From assembly GCA_034387635.1 (NCBI GenBank), contig JAOANU010000012.1, forward strand, positions 496,001 to 560,000: a stretch of DNA of 64,000 bases, written 5' to 3'. A program made the position numbers and the translations under genes. This DNA is from Rhodosporidiobolus odoratus (lineage: Eukaryota; Basidiomycota; Microbotryomycetes; Sporidiobolales; Sporidiobolaceae). Shown here one piece after another: positions 1-10,894 of this stretch; positions within the stretch are counted from its first letter, which is position 1; every line of letters starts with the position of its first letter. Below the pieces are notes generated by a model. It was not told the origin of the DNA. It ran no database searches and was given only the letters and a program-made list of their open reading frames with translations.

Positions 1-3000
1 GGTCAAGCACTTCTGCAGCAACAGCAAGAACTTGAAGGTCGCATTCGGGACATCGCCGAGGTCTCGACGCGTTATGCCGCAGGTACTCCTGGAGCAGGCG
101 GTGAGGGCGAGATGAGCGACGGCGAGAAAGAAGTGGGCGAAGAGACCAAGAAGAGCTTGCGAGCGCTCGAGGAAGAACTCGAAAGGTGGGACAGCGGGAA
201 CCAGGACTTGTACCAGGTGGTAGGAACGGCGGCGCAGCAGGGCGTACCGACTATCGATCAACTTCAACAACCGGCATCCGCGGAAAGCACGCTGGAGAAC
301 GACATCCTCTCCCCGTCCCTCGGCGCAGAATCAGCTGGCGCCTTCCAGGACGCGTCCGGGATTCGCCGACGTCCCAGCCAGACCACCTCGCGTCGTCCAT
401 CCATCGCCGATTTGGCCTCGCATCTCTCCCCATCAACCTCGAACGTCTCAGTCTCTTCTTCCGCAGCTACAGGTGCAGGCGACGCTTCCTCTTCCCGTCG
501 CGCTCGTAACAACGCTCAACACCGCACGAACGACATTGAGCTTGCTACCGAGATCGGGCAGAGCTTGTTGGTCGAGGTCAGGAGGCTGCAGGCGCTCTTA
601 CAGGAGAAGGATGATCAGATGAAAGAGGCAGCGAAGGAGAGGGATGCCATGCTGGCGGAGATAGATAATATGGCGCAGCAGCGAAAGACCGTGGAGGAGA
701 GCGTTGGTACGTCCTTCGATTTTGACCTGGGGCGGCGGCGGGCAGAGCTGACTGTTCCTCCTTCGACGCTGTGTAGAGAAGTACAAAGAAGTCAACTGGG
801 AGCTCGAACTCGCCTCTCAGGAACTTCGCTCTACCCTCACTTCCGCGCAATCTTCCCTGCAACGCGCCGAAGTCGACCGAACCCGCCAAGCCAAAGACCT
901 CGCCTCGACTCGCGAAGCCCTCGACCTCCAGCGTTCCGAGTCGGAACGGCTCGCCGCCCAAGCCGAGCAACTCAAGCAGCGCCACGAGACGGATCTGGCC
1001 AATATGCGCAAGGCTCAGGCTGGGTTGCAACGCGACAAGAGCGATCTCGCCTCGACCCTTGAAGGGTTGAAGAACGAGCTCGAGACGCGGAAGAGGGGGA
1101 TTAGGCGCAGGGTGGGAGATTCTCCCGCACCAGGAACGCCCGGGTACCGCCGTCCTGGGGCCGAGAGCGACGACGAGTTCGCCGAGGGTGAGGAACAGGA
1201 CGATCTCTTCGCGGCGGGCAAGTCGACTCAACGCCGCAAGACGGGCGATGGCTTCCCTTCCTCTGCCATGGGCGAAGGCGGTCTCTTCGGCGAAGGCGAC
1301 TCTCCTGGTGCTTCTCCTGTCCAGCGTTCTGGCTTCGGCGGCCCTCGCAGCGAGGCAGAAGGGCTGAGGGCCTCTCTCGCTCACGCTCAAAGGCAGCTCA
1401 CTACGATGCGAGCGAGTTTGGCGAGGGAGAAGCAGGCCAAGATGGAGCTCAGGAAGAGGTTGGTCGACGGTGGATTGGCTACGAGGGGTGACAAGGAGTG
1501 GGGTGACGACCCTCTCGATGGATCCGACTCGGACGAGGACGTCCTACCCGCCGGTGCCAGTGAAGGCGAAGACGACCTCGAAGGCGACTCGTCGGTCGAT
1601 CGTCCTCCTTCTCGCCAAACTCCCGCCAAGCAGCACCTCACCAGCAGCGGGTGGACTCGCTCTTCCCGAGGTTCGGCTCGCGGCTCCGCCCGAGGCCGCG
1701 GCTCAGCTCGTCGTGGCGGAGGCGGCGGGAGCGTCCGAGTTCCCTCCCGTCTGGCTCGGGCCATCGCAGCCGGAAGCGACAACGAAGACTCTTTTTCCGA
1801 ACTCGCTTCTCCTCCCGGCGCTGGCGCTTCGAGCTCTACCGCGGACGACTCCTTCGAGCAGCAAGACGGCGCCTCGATCTTTGCGCACGAGTTCAGGTCG
1901 CCTTCGGAAGCTTCGGATAGCGGGACTGAAGCGGGAGGATTGGATAGCCCGACCCGGAACTTGAGTTTGAAGCAGAGCGTGTCGAGTGCGACGTTTGTGC
2001 CGAAGAGGAGGGAAAGGGGCATGTCGGAGGAGACGGAGTCGTTGAGGAGCGAAGGAACGGGGCATTCGAGGTTCGTCTTCCTTTCTTTGCCTAGAGCTCT
2101 TCGCTTTCTGATTGCGGCGACTCATCCACGATATCACCTGAGCAGGCACACCTCTCTCGACTTGCACGGCACCGGCGCTACTCTCGCCGACATCCTCGCC
2201 GCTTCCAGCGCTTCCAACGCAGGCGACTCACCCGCTAGCAACCGCATCCTCGGCGGCCGTCCCGCTTCCATCGGCTCCCTCGCCAGCATGCTCAACTCGG
2301 CCCGCAGCGCCAAATCGCCCGAAGCGTTTGGCAGACTCGACGAGGCGCGGGAGGACCTCCCTGTCATCGAATGGAAGGAGGCTGAGACGATGACGGATTT
2401 CCCTCCGCCTCCGCCACCTGAGGCCGAGGTCAAGATTGTCGAGCGCATCGTCGAGGTTGAGAAGCGGGTTGAAGTTCCGGTCGAAGTCGAGAAGCGGGTT
2501 GAGGTTCCGGTGGAGGTGGAGAAGCGGGTCGAAGTCCCCGTCGAGCGCATCGTCGAAGTCGAACGGATCGTCGAACGCGAGGTTCCCGTCGAGAAGATTG
2601 TTGAAATCATCAAGGAGGTGCCGGTCGAGAAGATTGTGGAGAAGATTGTGGAGGTTGTGAAGGAGGTTCCGGTGGACAAGATTGTTGAGGTCATCAAGGA
2701 AATGCCCGTCGACCGGATCGTCGAGGTTATCAAGGAGGTGCCGACGGAGAAGGTGGTCGAAGTGATCAAGGAGGTTGAGGTGGTAAAGGAGATTGAGGTG
2801 CCGAAGGAGGTCGAGCGAGTCGTCGAGGTGGAGCGGACCGTCGAGGTGCCCGTCGAGAAGATCGTCTACGTCGACAAGATCGTCGAGATCATCAAGGAGG
2901 TTCCGCGTGACGTCGAGGTCGAGAAGATTGTCGTCGAGGTCGAGAAGATTGTCGAGCGCATTGTCGAGGTGGAGAAGCGCGTTGACGTTCCGCGCGATGT

Positions 3001-6000
3001 GGAAGTCGAGAAGATTGTCGAACGGGTCGTGGAGGTCGAGAAGCGTGTCGAGGTGCCCGTCGAGGTGGAGAAGATTGTGGAACGGATCGTTGAGGTGGAA
3101 AAGAGGGTGGAGGTGCCGGTGGAAGTGGAAAAGATCGTGGAGCGGATTGTCGAGGTGGAGAAGAGGGTCGAAGTGCCCATCGAGGTGCCTGTCGAAGTGG
3201 AAAAGGTTGTCGAGGTGGAGCGCATCGTCGAACGGATTGTCGAGGTCCCCGTTCCCGCCCCTTCGCCCGCGACTTCCGACTTCTCCGCTCAGACCGACTC
3301 CCTCCCCCTCCCTCCTGCCTTTTCCTCCGCTGAAGTCCAGACCGATCCGCCTGCAACACCTCTCTCCTCCTCCGCACAAGACTTCGCTACGCCGTTGCCT
3401 GCGTCTCACGCTCGCATGCCCAGCTTGTCGATGGAGGATCGCGCCCTCGCCAACCAGAAATCTCTGTCCGACCTCACCTCCCCCATGGGCGAACGCGACC
3501 AAACCATCTCTTCCTTCTCCATGCTCACCGCCGCTCGCAACGCTCTCAGCTCTGCCAACGACGAGATGGACGACGCTCGCTCCGAGTACACCGATCGAGG
3601 CGACGGTAGCCGTGCCGAGAGCCGTCAAACCAACTACTACTCCGAGTCTGGAACCGAGACGGAAATTGAGTGGGAAGATGCCCGCGAGTCCCTTGGCGGC
3701 GCTTCCTCCCGTCTCGGCGCTCCTTCCTTCAACGGACCTCGTGCTTCGTTCTCCGACAGCATGCACACCCGGTCCACCTCGATGCAGGACTTCGTCTCGG
3801 TTCGCAGTGGTCGCACCGGCGGATATGCCGACAGCAGCGTTGAGGATGGAGACGAGGAAGTGCTCGACGAGAACGCCTTCCGTCATACTCTGCGAGGCAG
3901 GCCGCCCGGCTTCGAATTGGCGGAGCAGCCGAAGCGGCCTATGTACGAGATGGAGGTGCAGACCGACTTCCTCGATGCCCCAGCACCGCGCCTCGAACCG
4001 GAGCTCGTCTACGTTGACCGACCAGTCGAGGTTCAGGTCGAGAAGATTGTCTACGTTGATAAGGTCCGCGAAGTCGAGATCAAGGTGCCGGTCGAGCGGG
4101 TTGTCGAGGTCGAGAAGATTGTTGAGCGGGTCGTTGAGCGTCCTGTCCGAGTCGAGATCGAGAAGGTGGTCGAGAAAATTGTCTACCTTGACCGTCCTAC
4201 CCCTTTGGCACTAACGACGCCTCGCGCTGAGCGCGCCGTCGACGACCTGGACGAGTCGGCTGCCCGAGCCTCCGCCTTCCTCGGTGGCGACATCACCCCG
4301 TCCTCGGCAGCCGATTCTGACTCGCCGTTCCTTTGGTCCGATGCCACCCCCACCGCCAAAAGCGTCCAGGGGAAGCAACGCAGTCGCGAGCCTTCCGCCT
4401 CCTCTGTCGTCATGGGCCCGCCTGCTATGCCAACCGCCGTCCGCAAGAACAGCAGCCCTCGCAAGAGCGGAGCTTCGACGACCTCAGCCAAATCCGTTCG
4501 CCAGCCTCCTCCGCGTCCGACTTCCCCTCCCCCTGCCGATCTTCTCTTCCGCGCCCAGTCTCCCACCTTCGACGACGAGTATGCCCGCAAGTCTACCTTC
4601 CTCGCCCCGCCTGTTCCATCGACCTCGGCCCACCATGCCCTCCGCTCTCAGCCTTCTACCGTTTCCGCCACTGCCTCTTCCCGCTTCTCGCAGCCCTTCA
4701 CCAACCTTGCAGACAGCAATCCCTCTGTAGGCATCACTCCGCGCAGCGGCTCCCGCGCTGCCAGGCAGCACCCGACCTCTTCCTCCACTCGATCTGTTTC
4801 TGAGCTCAGCGTGCAGAACGATGCCACTTCGAGACGCATGTCGAACGCGTCCGAAGCGACCAGCGATGGCGGTTTCGATCCGAACAACGCCCCTGACCTT
4901 CCGGGTCAAGAGCGCGCGGGCGGGGTGCGGGACTCGACGGATCCGGCCGTGATTCACGCTATCACGCAGACGATGATTGGCGAGTTTATGCACAAATATA
5001 CGAGGAGAAAGGTCGGCAAGGGGATTTCGGAGAAAAGGCATCGCCGGTTCTTCTGGTTGCACCCTTATACCAAGACGCTTTATTGGAGTGCCTCGGACCC
5101 CGGAGCGTCCACGACCACTTTCTCGAATTCCAAGAGTGGTACGTTCCTTCGGACACCCGTCTTGATTCTCGTACGTTAAGCTCACCCACCTTCTTCGCAC
5201 CTTGCGCAGCCTACATCGAAGGGGTTCGACAAGTGCTCGACCCGAATCCCTTCCCTCCTGGACTGCACCAGAACAGCATTGTCATCAAGACTCGGGATCG
5301 CGAGATGAAGTTCACGGCTGGTACGAGGGAAAGGCACGAGATGTGGTACAGCGTGAGCCCTTCTTTCCCACACCTCGCTTGATTAACGACATTGTACTAA
5401 TTTCTCTTCGCCTTTTAGGCTATCAACTACCTCCTCGTACCGCCGAAGGAGACGGGCAGCACCAACAGCACGCCCAGCTCACGTCATGCTGCAGCGCCTG
5501 GCCTTCGCTCTGCCTCATCGCGCATTCGATCCCGCACTATCGGCAACTCCACCGAAGACGCCAACGACTTCTTTGGCGTTCCAGATCAGATCTACTCTCT
5601 GGGCAAAGCCGCTCAATCCGAACCTCGCTTGACCCCCAAAGTCCCCTATGCCCGAACAGTCCCTAAGCAATCTACGGGCACGTTCGGGACAACGCGCAAA
5701 CGTCCCGGTACAATTGCGGACGAATACGGCCGGGCTCATACGTCGATCGGGATGTACAGCAGTACGCAATCGGTACGAACTACGTCCAGTCTTGGGGGAG
5801 GGAGCGGATGGGATAACGGCGACGGGAGCCTCGAGGTGGTCGACCGGAACGAGATCCCGCCGGGCCTCGGCGAAGACGATGACGAGTTTGAGGGTCTAGA
5901 GAACGTCCGAGCGTGTTGCGACGGGAAGCACGATGGTTCGTTTCCCTTCCTTCTTCGCCGTCTCTTCTGAAGAGCTAACATGCTTTCGCCTGCAATACAG

Positions 6001-6311
6001 TCGGTTCCCTCTCCCGTCGGCATCAACACCACCGTCACTCTCACTCAAACCACCGCGCTTCGGGCTCGCAATCCGACTTCGAGATGGAACCTCAATCCCG
6101 AGCGACTACCCCTGCCCCTCCTTCCCCTTCTCGAGCGCGCTCGAAGTCTTCCTCCAACACGCTCGCGTCACTGTCGCGCCGGATGGCATCGATTCCGACT
6201 CCGAGGAAGTCGTTCGGATCCAAGTCCTCCCGCGAACAGCAAGGTGCAGCGAGGCCGCTTTCACCGCTACCAATCAACGGAAACAATGGCTCGATCGGGA
6301 GGAGGAGCTAG
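1..6311 (+). CDS. NUM1: Num1/ApsA (Mcp5)-type cortical anchor protein, 5' end outside window
   Basis: The frame is already open at base 1, so the N-terminus lies upstream. What is visible, about 1,950 residues, runs: glutamine-rich coiled coil, Ser/Pro linker, a second coiled coil (exon from 777 onward, ELELASQELR...), low-complexity acidic/Ser regions, a long V-E-K repeat block (about 2428-3255), a second shorter block (4006-4194), then a C-terminal PH domain beginning near 4945 (AITQTMIGEFMHKYTRRK, followed by RHRRFFWLHPYTKTLYW) and ending in AINYLLVPPK. That PH type is known from fungal Num1/ApsA/Mcp5, which bind plasma-membrane phosphoinositide and anchor dynein and mitochondria at the cell cortex. 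Introns seen: about 707-776, a 75-nt in-frame one near 2072-2146, and three or more within 5138-6000. Stop TAG at 6309-6311. The family call rests on the PH domain plus architecture; the repeat region is not informative about family. Confidence 0.85.
2428..3255 (+). repeat. Imperfect V-E-K/V-P-V-E coding repeat inside the Num1-like gene
   Basis: About 275 residues are built from short units such as VEKRVEVPVE, EKIVEVIKEVPV and VERIVEVEK, with Val/Ile alternating with Glu/Lys every second to fourth residue and a Pro in most units. At DNA level the units (gtcgagaagattgtcgag and variants) are degenerate, with synonymous changes between copies, so the protein pattern is better kept than the bases. 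The same vocabulary recurs once more at about 4006-4194. Long open frames on the other strand and in the other frames here are side effects of the repeat. Confidence 0.85.
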
Positions 6312-6748
6312 ACCCCACCCTCTCACCACTCACCCTTACCTGTTTAGCGTCACCCCTTCGTCTTTCTCGCTGTCAACGTTCGTCACTCTTTTCCTGATGC
6401 CCAACTTTGTACTTTTCCGTTCCCTTTCTTCCGTCCTGACGGCCGTTACTCTTAGCTAGCGTATGTAAAGAATAGTCTACGCACGCTACGCTGTGAGCTC
6501 GGATATTTGGACAGATCGGGAGTGGGCAGAGAGAGAAAAAGGGGTATCAAAGTTGCGTTTTAATCCTACGACTAGACCGTGTGTGTACTCAGGAACAGCC
6601 TGCCAACAACCCAGAAACAGAGGAGTACGAAAGACGATCGATGGAACAGAAAGACGAATGGGAGAGATGGATGGCAAGGCGACAGTGATGTGAGGAGAAA
6701 CAAAGCAGAGAGGACGTAGTATAATCTAGAACAAGGTACCAATGTCTA
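6312..6748. other. Convergent 3' intergenic region
   Basis: This lies between the stop of the Num1-like gene and the stop of the convergent DUF7729-like gene. It holds pyrimidine-rich 3' sequence after 6312 and AT-richer sequence near 6680-6745. I see no ORF with coding character and no RNA gene. Confidence 0.6.
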
Positions 6749-8166
6749 TTAGGCGAGGGTGAAGCACGCCAGCGCGAGGAGTAGGGATAAAGAGATGGAA
6801 GCGAAGGTGGAAATGGGTAAGGAGCGTGGGGAGGAAGAGGTCGTCACGGAGACGACGGGGGCGAAGGAAGGGCCGCATGTCACGGAAATGGCGGATCGAG
6901 CGGAGGCGTATGATTTGGAGACGGGGAGGGTCGAGTTGCCGGCGTAGCGGCTGCGGAAGGGTGATACGTTAGACTTGTGGGTGAAAAAGGAGGGCGAACG
7001 GGACGCACGAGTAAATGCTGAACAAGCCCTGCGCGCAACTATCGCACTTCGGAGTCGTCCCGCTCGGCAAGGACGTCCCTTCGCCGATGTAGTACAGGTA
7101 GAGATCGTCGGGTTTCGAGTTGGCCGCTGCCTCCGCGAAGCAGTACGTGTCTGTTGTATTGCTCTTCTGACACCCTGCTTCGCGGTACAGCCTGTAGCTC
7201 AGGAATCCCTGAAGAGCTTCGACTGCCAACGGATTGCCTCGAGTGAGGTCAGGACCGCAGGTATTGGATTGCTTGATGTCCTTAGCGAGCTTGTCCATCA
7301 GCGCGGTGCATGTATCTGTGTCGGCGGAGCAGGATGCATCGAGGACGTAGGGGAGGAGAGAGTAGGGTGACCGTTCGGCGGTGAAGAAGGCGGTAGAGGT
7401 GGTAAGGAGAAGCGAGAAAGGGGCACAGGATGTAAAAGTAGAATCGGCAAGGAAGGTGGAGAAGAAGGAAGGACAGGCCGTCGAGGTGAAGTTGGTGCCG
7501 AGAGTGGAGCTACGGGAGAGAAATCTGTGAGTCAATACGCCGAAAGAAGGCTGGTAGACCGAAGAGAAACGAGGCGAGGTGATCTTCGACGAAGAGGAGC
7601 AAAGGAAGTGGAAAAACGGCTTACTCGAATGCCTCGGGTAGCTGGTAGTTGGCCGGCACGGAAGTATCGGTGGAGACCGCGCTAGACGTCGTACTCGTCC
7701 CTGTCCCCTCAGCCGGATTTGTCGAGCTGGCCACCACCAGATCTCCCGAAGTCGCCGTAGCGACGCTCTCGCCAACCGAGAGCACCGTCTGACTAGCCGG
7801 ATCTACGCTCGCCGCTACTCTAGAGCTTGAAGCTATTGTTGCAGCAGCGGTGAGGGCCTGGGGGGTGGTGAATGTCGTGGTACCATCCTCCGTCGCACTT
7901 TCCGCCCGCTCGTGCAATCGCCAGTCTCGCAAGTCCTGCCCGTCTCCCTGCGCCCCCGCATATCCTGGGGGCAATTTCGCGCTCGCTGGTAAGGATAACG
8001 AGTCGGATGAAATGGGGATCGACGGAGAGGAGGATGCGAAGGCGGTGCACGAGAGGATCGTGCAAAAAACAGCGACGAAGGGAAGGCGAGAGCGTCGACG
8101 GGCTCTGCGACGAGGCTGATGAGTATACGGTGTTTCTGTGATGCTTTGGATGGGCAGGGAAGGCAT
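6749..8166 (-). CDS. Secreted/GPI-type DUF7729-like protein
   Basis: Three exons (8166-7625, 7509-7009, 6950-6749) join in frame to 414 residues. The N-terminus has an Arg-rich stretch (RRRARRRSR) followed by a hydrophobic segment (LPFVAVFCTILSCTAFA), as in a signal peptide or signal anchor. A Ser/Thr-rich stalk follows, then a cysteine-containing domain ending CDSCAQGLFSIYS and ISVTCGPSFAP, a pattern I associate with the fungal DUF7729 family of cell-surface proteins of unknown function. The C-terminus is Ser/Thr-rich and ends in a hydrophobic run (SISLSLLLALACFTLA), as expected for a GPI-attachment signal. Both introns have GT...AG borders. The surface location is inferred from the two hydrophobic ends; no enzymatic motif is visible. 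Confidence 0.8.
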
Positions 8167-10894
8167 TGAACGAGGGTGAGAGTAGAGGTTGATCGAAGTT
8201 GATGAATGAGGGTCGGTGATACGAGGGGTGCGCTGTGAGCGACGCAGAGTGGCACGAGGAGAGAGGTGCGGTCTGTAGATACTGCCGGTGCACTAGCCTG
8301 GCTGTACAAGGTGTTTTAAGTGAAGGGAAACGAGGTCAACTTGCTGTTTTGTTCTGCTGATTGTCTCGACCCTCGATCGCCTCAAAAAAAAAAGGTTGAA
8401 CGGATCCTGACCCGCTGCACCTTACCGGAACATCAGGAAGCGGCTGAGCAGGATGCCCGCCAGACGTGCTCATAGAGGTGTATCGAGACATCCCGATTCC
8501 TGCAGATATTTTTTTCTCGAATGATTCGCAGGGGGTGGCCATGCTTGCGAGCCAGCTGCGATGCTGCTTGATGCCGGCCTCTGCCAATACGGAAACCTGA
8601 CGAGAGCATCGCGGTCCTAGACGTCGGACAGGGACCACGCCGTCTGCTTGCATCGACTATCTGAACTTTCTCTTTTCCCCTCGCACGCTCTCCACGTCGT
8701 TCATCAGCAGGCGACCGCTGCGCACACTTGCCCTCTTCGCCTCGGCGCCAGTACTCGGAGCCTCGTCAGGGGTGTCAGCCGGCTCAGGTGGGACAAGCGG
8801 CGCGGACCCGGCTCGGAAAAGATGAGGAAATGGCCAAGTGCTTGCTTACTATTGTCCCTATGAGGCCCTTTGTCACCATCTTCACCGTCCACTTGCACCA
8901 AAACTTCTATGGGATTCGCGGTGGGGCATGGCCGTAGACCTGGCTTACGAGCCTGCAACAAACCGGCAAAAAAACACCGACCGCTCGTGTCGGATGCTGC
9001 TAGCATCTGCATGGTTGATGCTGCGCTAGACAATATGGCCTGGCAGATGACTGCACAAGCGTCAGCTGCCGACCGCGAAAAGGACTTGCCGCTGCTGGGT
9101 CGTAATGCGAGGGAGGCGAAGGAGAGTGGGCGGAAGAAATTGCACACCCAGGTTGCTTGAAAAAATATGGCTTACAGACCTAGGTCACCGGCAACCCAGG
9201 GGGACAGCATGAGTAAGCGGTCGTTCAGGTATACGGATGCGCATGCTTGTAGCAGCAAACGCCAGAATGTGGAGGAAAAGAAGTTGAGAAGGTCAAAAAG
9301 AATAACGTCCAAACAGTTCTCGTTCTTCGTGAACAGCGTCCGAGTGACCGGCTTCTGCTTCCCACTGGAAAAGAGAGCCAGCCTGTAGCTAGGGAGCCCT
9401 CAGGTACCAGATAAGCAGCTGTAAAAAATGAGATGTGCTCAAGGGAAAGGCGGCGTAGCCGGCAGGGGTACGCTGTAGCTTCCTCACGGGCGATCGTGTT
9501 GGATGACAGCTAGGCGCATATGGTTAGAGGCTGTATGTCAGCAGGCAGACCTGGAAAGGGTCGCTTGCAAAGTTCGCTGAGCGCTCAAGAGAGACAACCT
9601 AAAGATATGAGCATTGCTCACCAGCATTTGTCACCATCAACAGCGCCTATGTCAGCTCGTCGACTGTTAGCATAGCTGTGAGGAGAGTCTCTGCGCTGCC
9701 TCTATTCTCTCCCATACGCCGTATGAAAGCAGGAAACCCTCGAGTCTCGCCCGAATCTTCGGTTGTTCTCCCCAGCGCCTGTCCATACAATGCCTGGGCC
9801 AGCCACTTGCGAGGGCTGTCATACAGCGAAGACAGCGGCAGAGCAGCTGCTGGCGGCTGCCTTGATGGTTGAAGCGAGCCTCGAGCATAGGCACGAGGCG
9901 AGGGGCACAAGCTGGAGGTTGGGAAATAAAGCGAGAGAATTGCGGAGGTCTGCGGAGAGTGAAGAGACGGAGAAGAGCATTGTCCACGGTCGCCGTACGA
10001 CCGTCCGAGACGGATGCCGTGAAACACAAGCTGCAGGAAGGTCAACAGAGTAGATATAGCCTGGGCAGGAAAAAGAATGTTCAGGCCTGTCTGCCGCGGC
10101 TGACAATCGATTGTTGTTGCGCCGGAGCATGCTGGAGCGGGCAAATCATCATCTCACACGCCCACAGCTGCCGCAGGGAAGCGAGCGAGTACCTACCGGC
10201 CGACGACCACCACACGCTCTCGCTCATGGCTCTTTACCGCAGCGTCGAACTCGCGCTGGACTCGAAGTGGCCCTTTAACCCTCTGCTCGTGGTACCCGCG
10301 GCTCCGCCTAGCTCGCGCGGAATCAGCAGCGCGTCGTTCTTCAAGAAGCGGGATCGAGAAGCGGGATGTCTGATCGCCAGCAGAGAAGTACACAGCACGA
10401 TAGACGATGGGTGGCAGGACAGGTAACTGCAGAGGCGGCAGAGGCGTTGTCTGCGGGCATAGAATAACGCGGACATCGACATACCAGGAACGAAGCGAAG
10501 TGATTGGTCGAGAATTTGATTTCGCCGACGAGCCCGCCAGGTCCTTTTTTTTTTTGGCCCTTCCTCTTGTCTTCGTTCCGCCCGCCCCGGTCGCTTGAAG
10601 ACGCCGTACGGATCTCCATACATCGATACGGCTGTCTGCACCCAGCACGTCCTGTCGCTCAGCCTCCAGCGCCGCCAAATTGCAGCAAGCCTCCACTTGA
10701 CTCGCTACAGTCGCCTGCTCTGCACTGTCTTCTACGAGTCTAAACACCACGCCCAGCTCACACAGAGCAGCTCAGATCCACAACATAAGCGGGCCCAGAG
10801 CACCGCACCGCCATCCTTCCTCCAACGTCCCTCTTCATGCCCCTCTACCATTCGACTCTCTCTTCAACTACTTCGCATCTGATCCTCCGTCACC
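8167..10894. other. 2.7-kb region with no supported gene
   Basis: This sits upstream of both the DUF7729-like gene (-) and the MFS porter (+). The ORFs here are short, overlap on both strands, lack recognisable motifs and cannot be joined through plausible splice sites into a longer product. A poly-A run lies near 8387 and a poly-T run near 10543. The last 150 bases before 10895 look like a C/T-rich basidiomycete promoter and leader. The gap is much longer than the other divergent intergenic regions of the window, so it may hold a long regulatory region, a non-coding transcript or decayed mobile DNA. I could not decide which. Confidence 0.5.

Noticed and set aside
2228..3886. Long minus-strand open frame opposite the Num1 repeat (552 codons), rich in His/Asp/Leu
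   Set aside because: It is the antisense image of the V-E-K repeat and has no start context, splice logic or domain. The + frame continues into a recognised PH domain.
8704..9147. Minus-strand ORF of 147 codons
   Set aside because: No motif, unusual composition, and no joinable exons nearby; likely chance in GC-rich DNA.
10193..10750. Minus-strand ORF of 185 codons upstream of the MFS porter
   Set aside because: Overlaps the probable promoter of the porter and shows no family blocks or convincing start.
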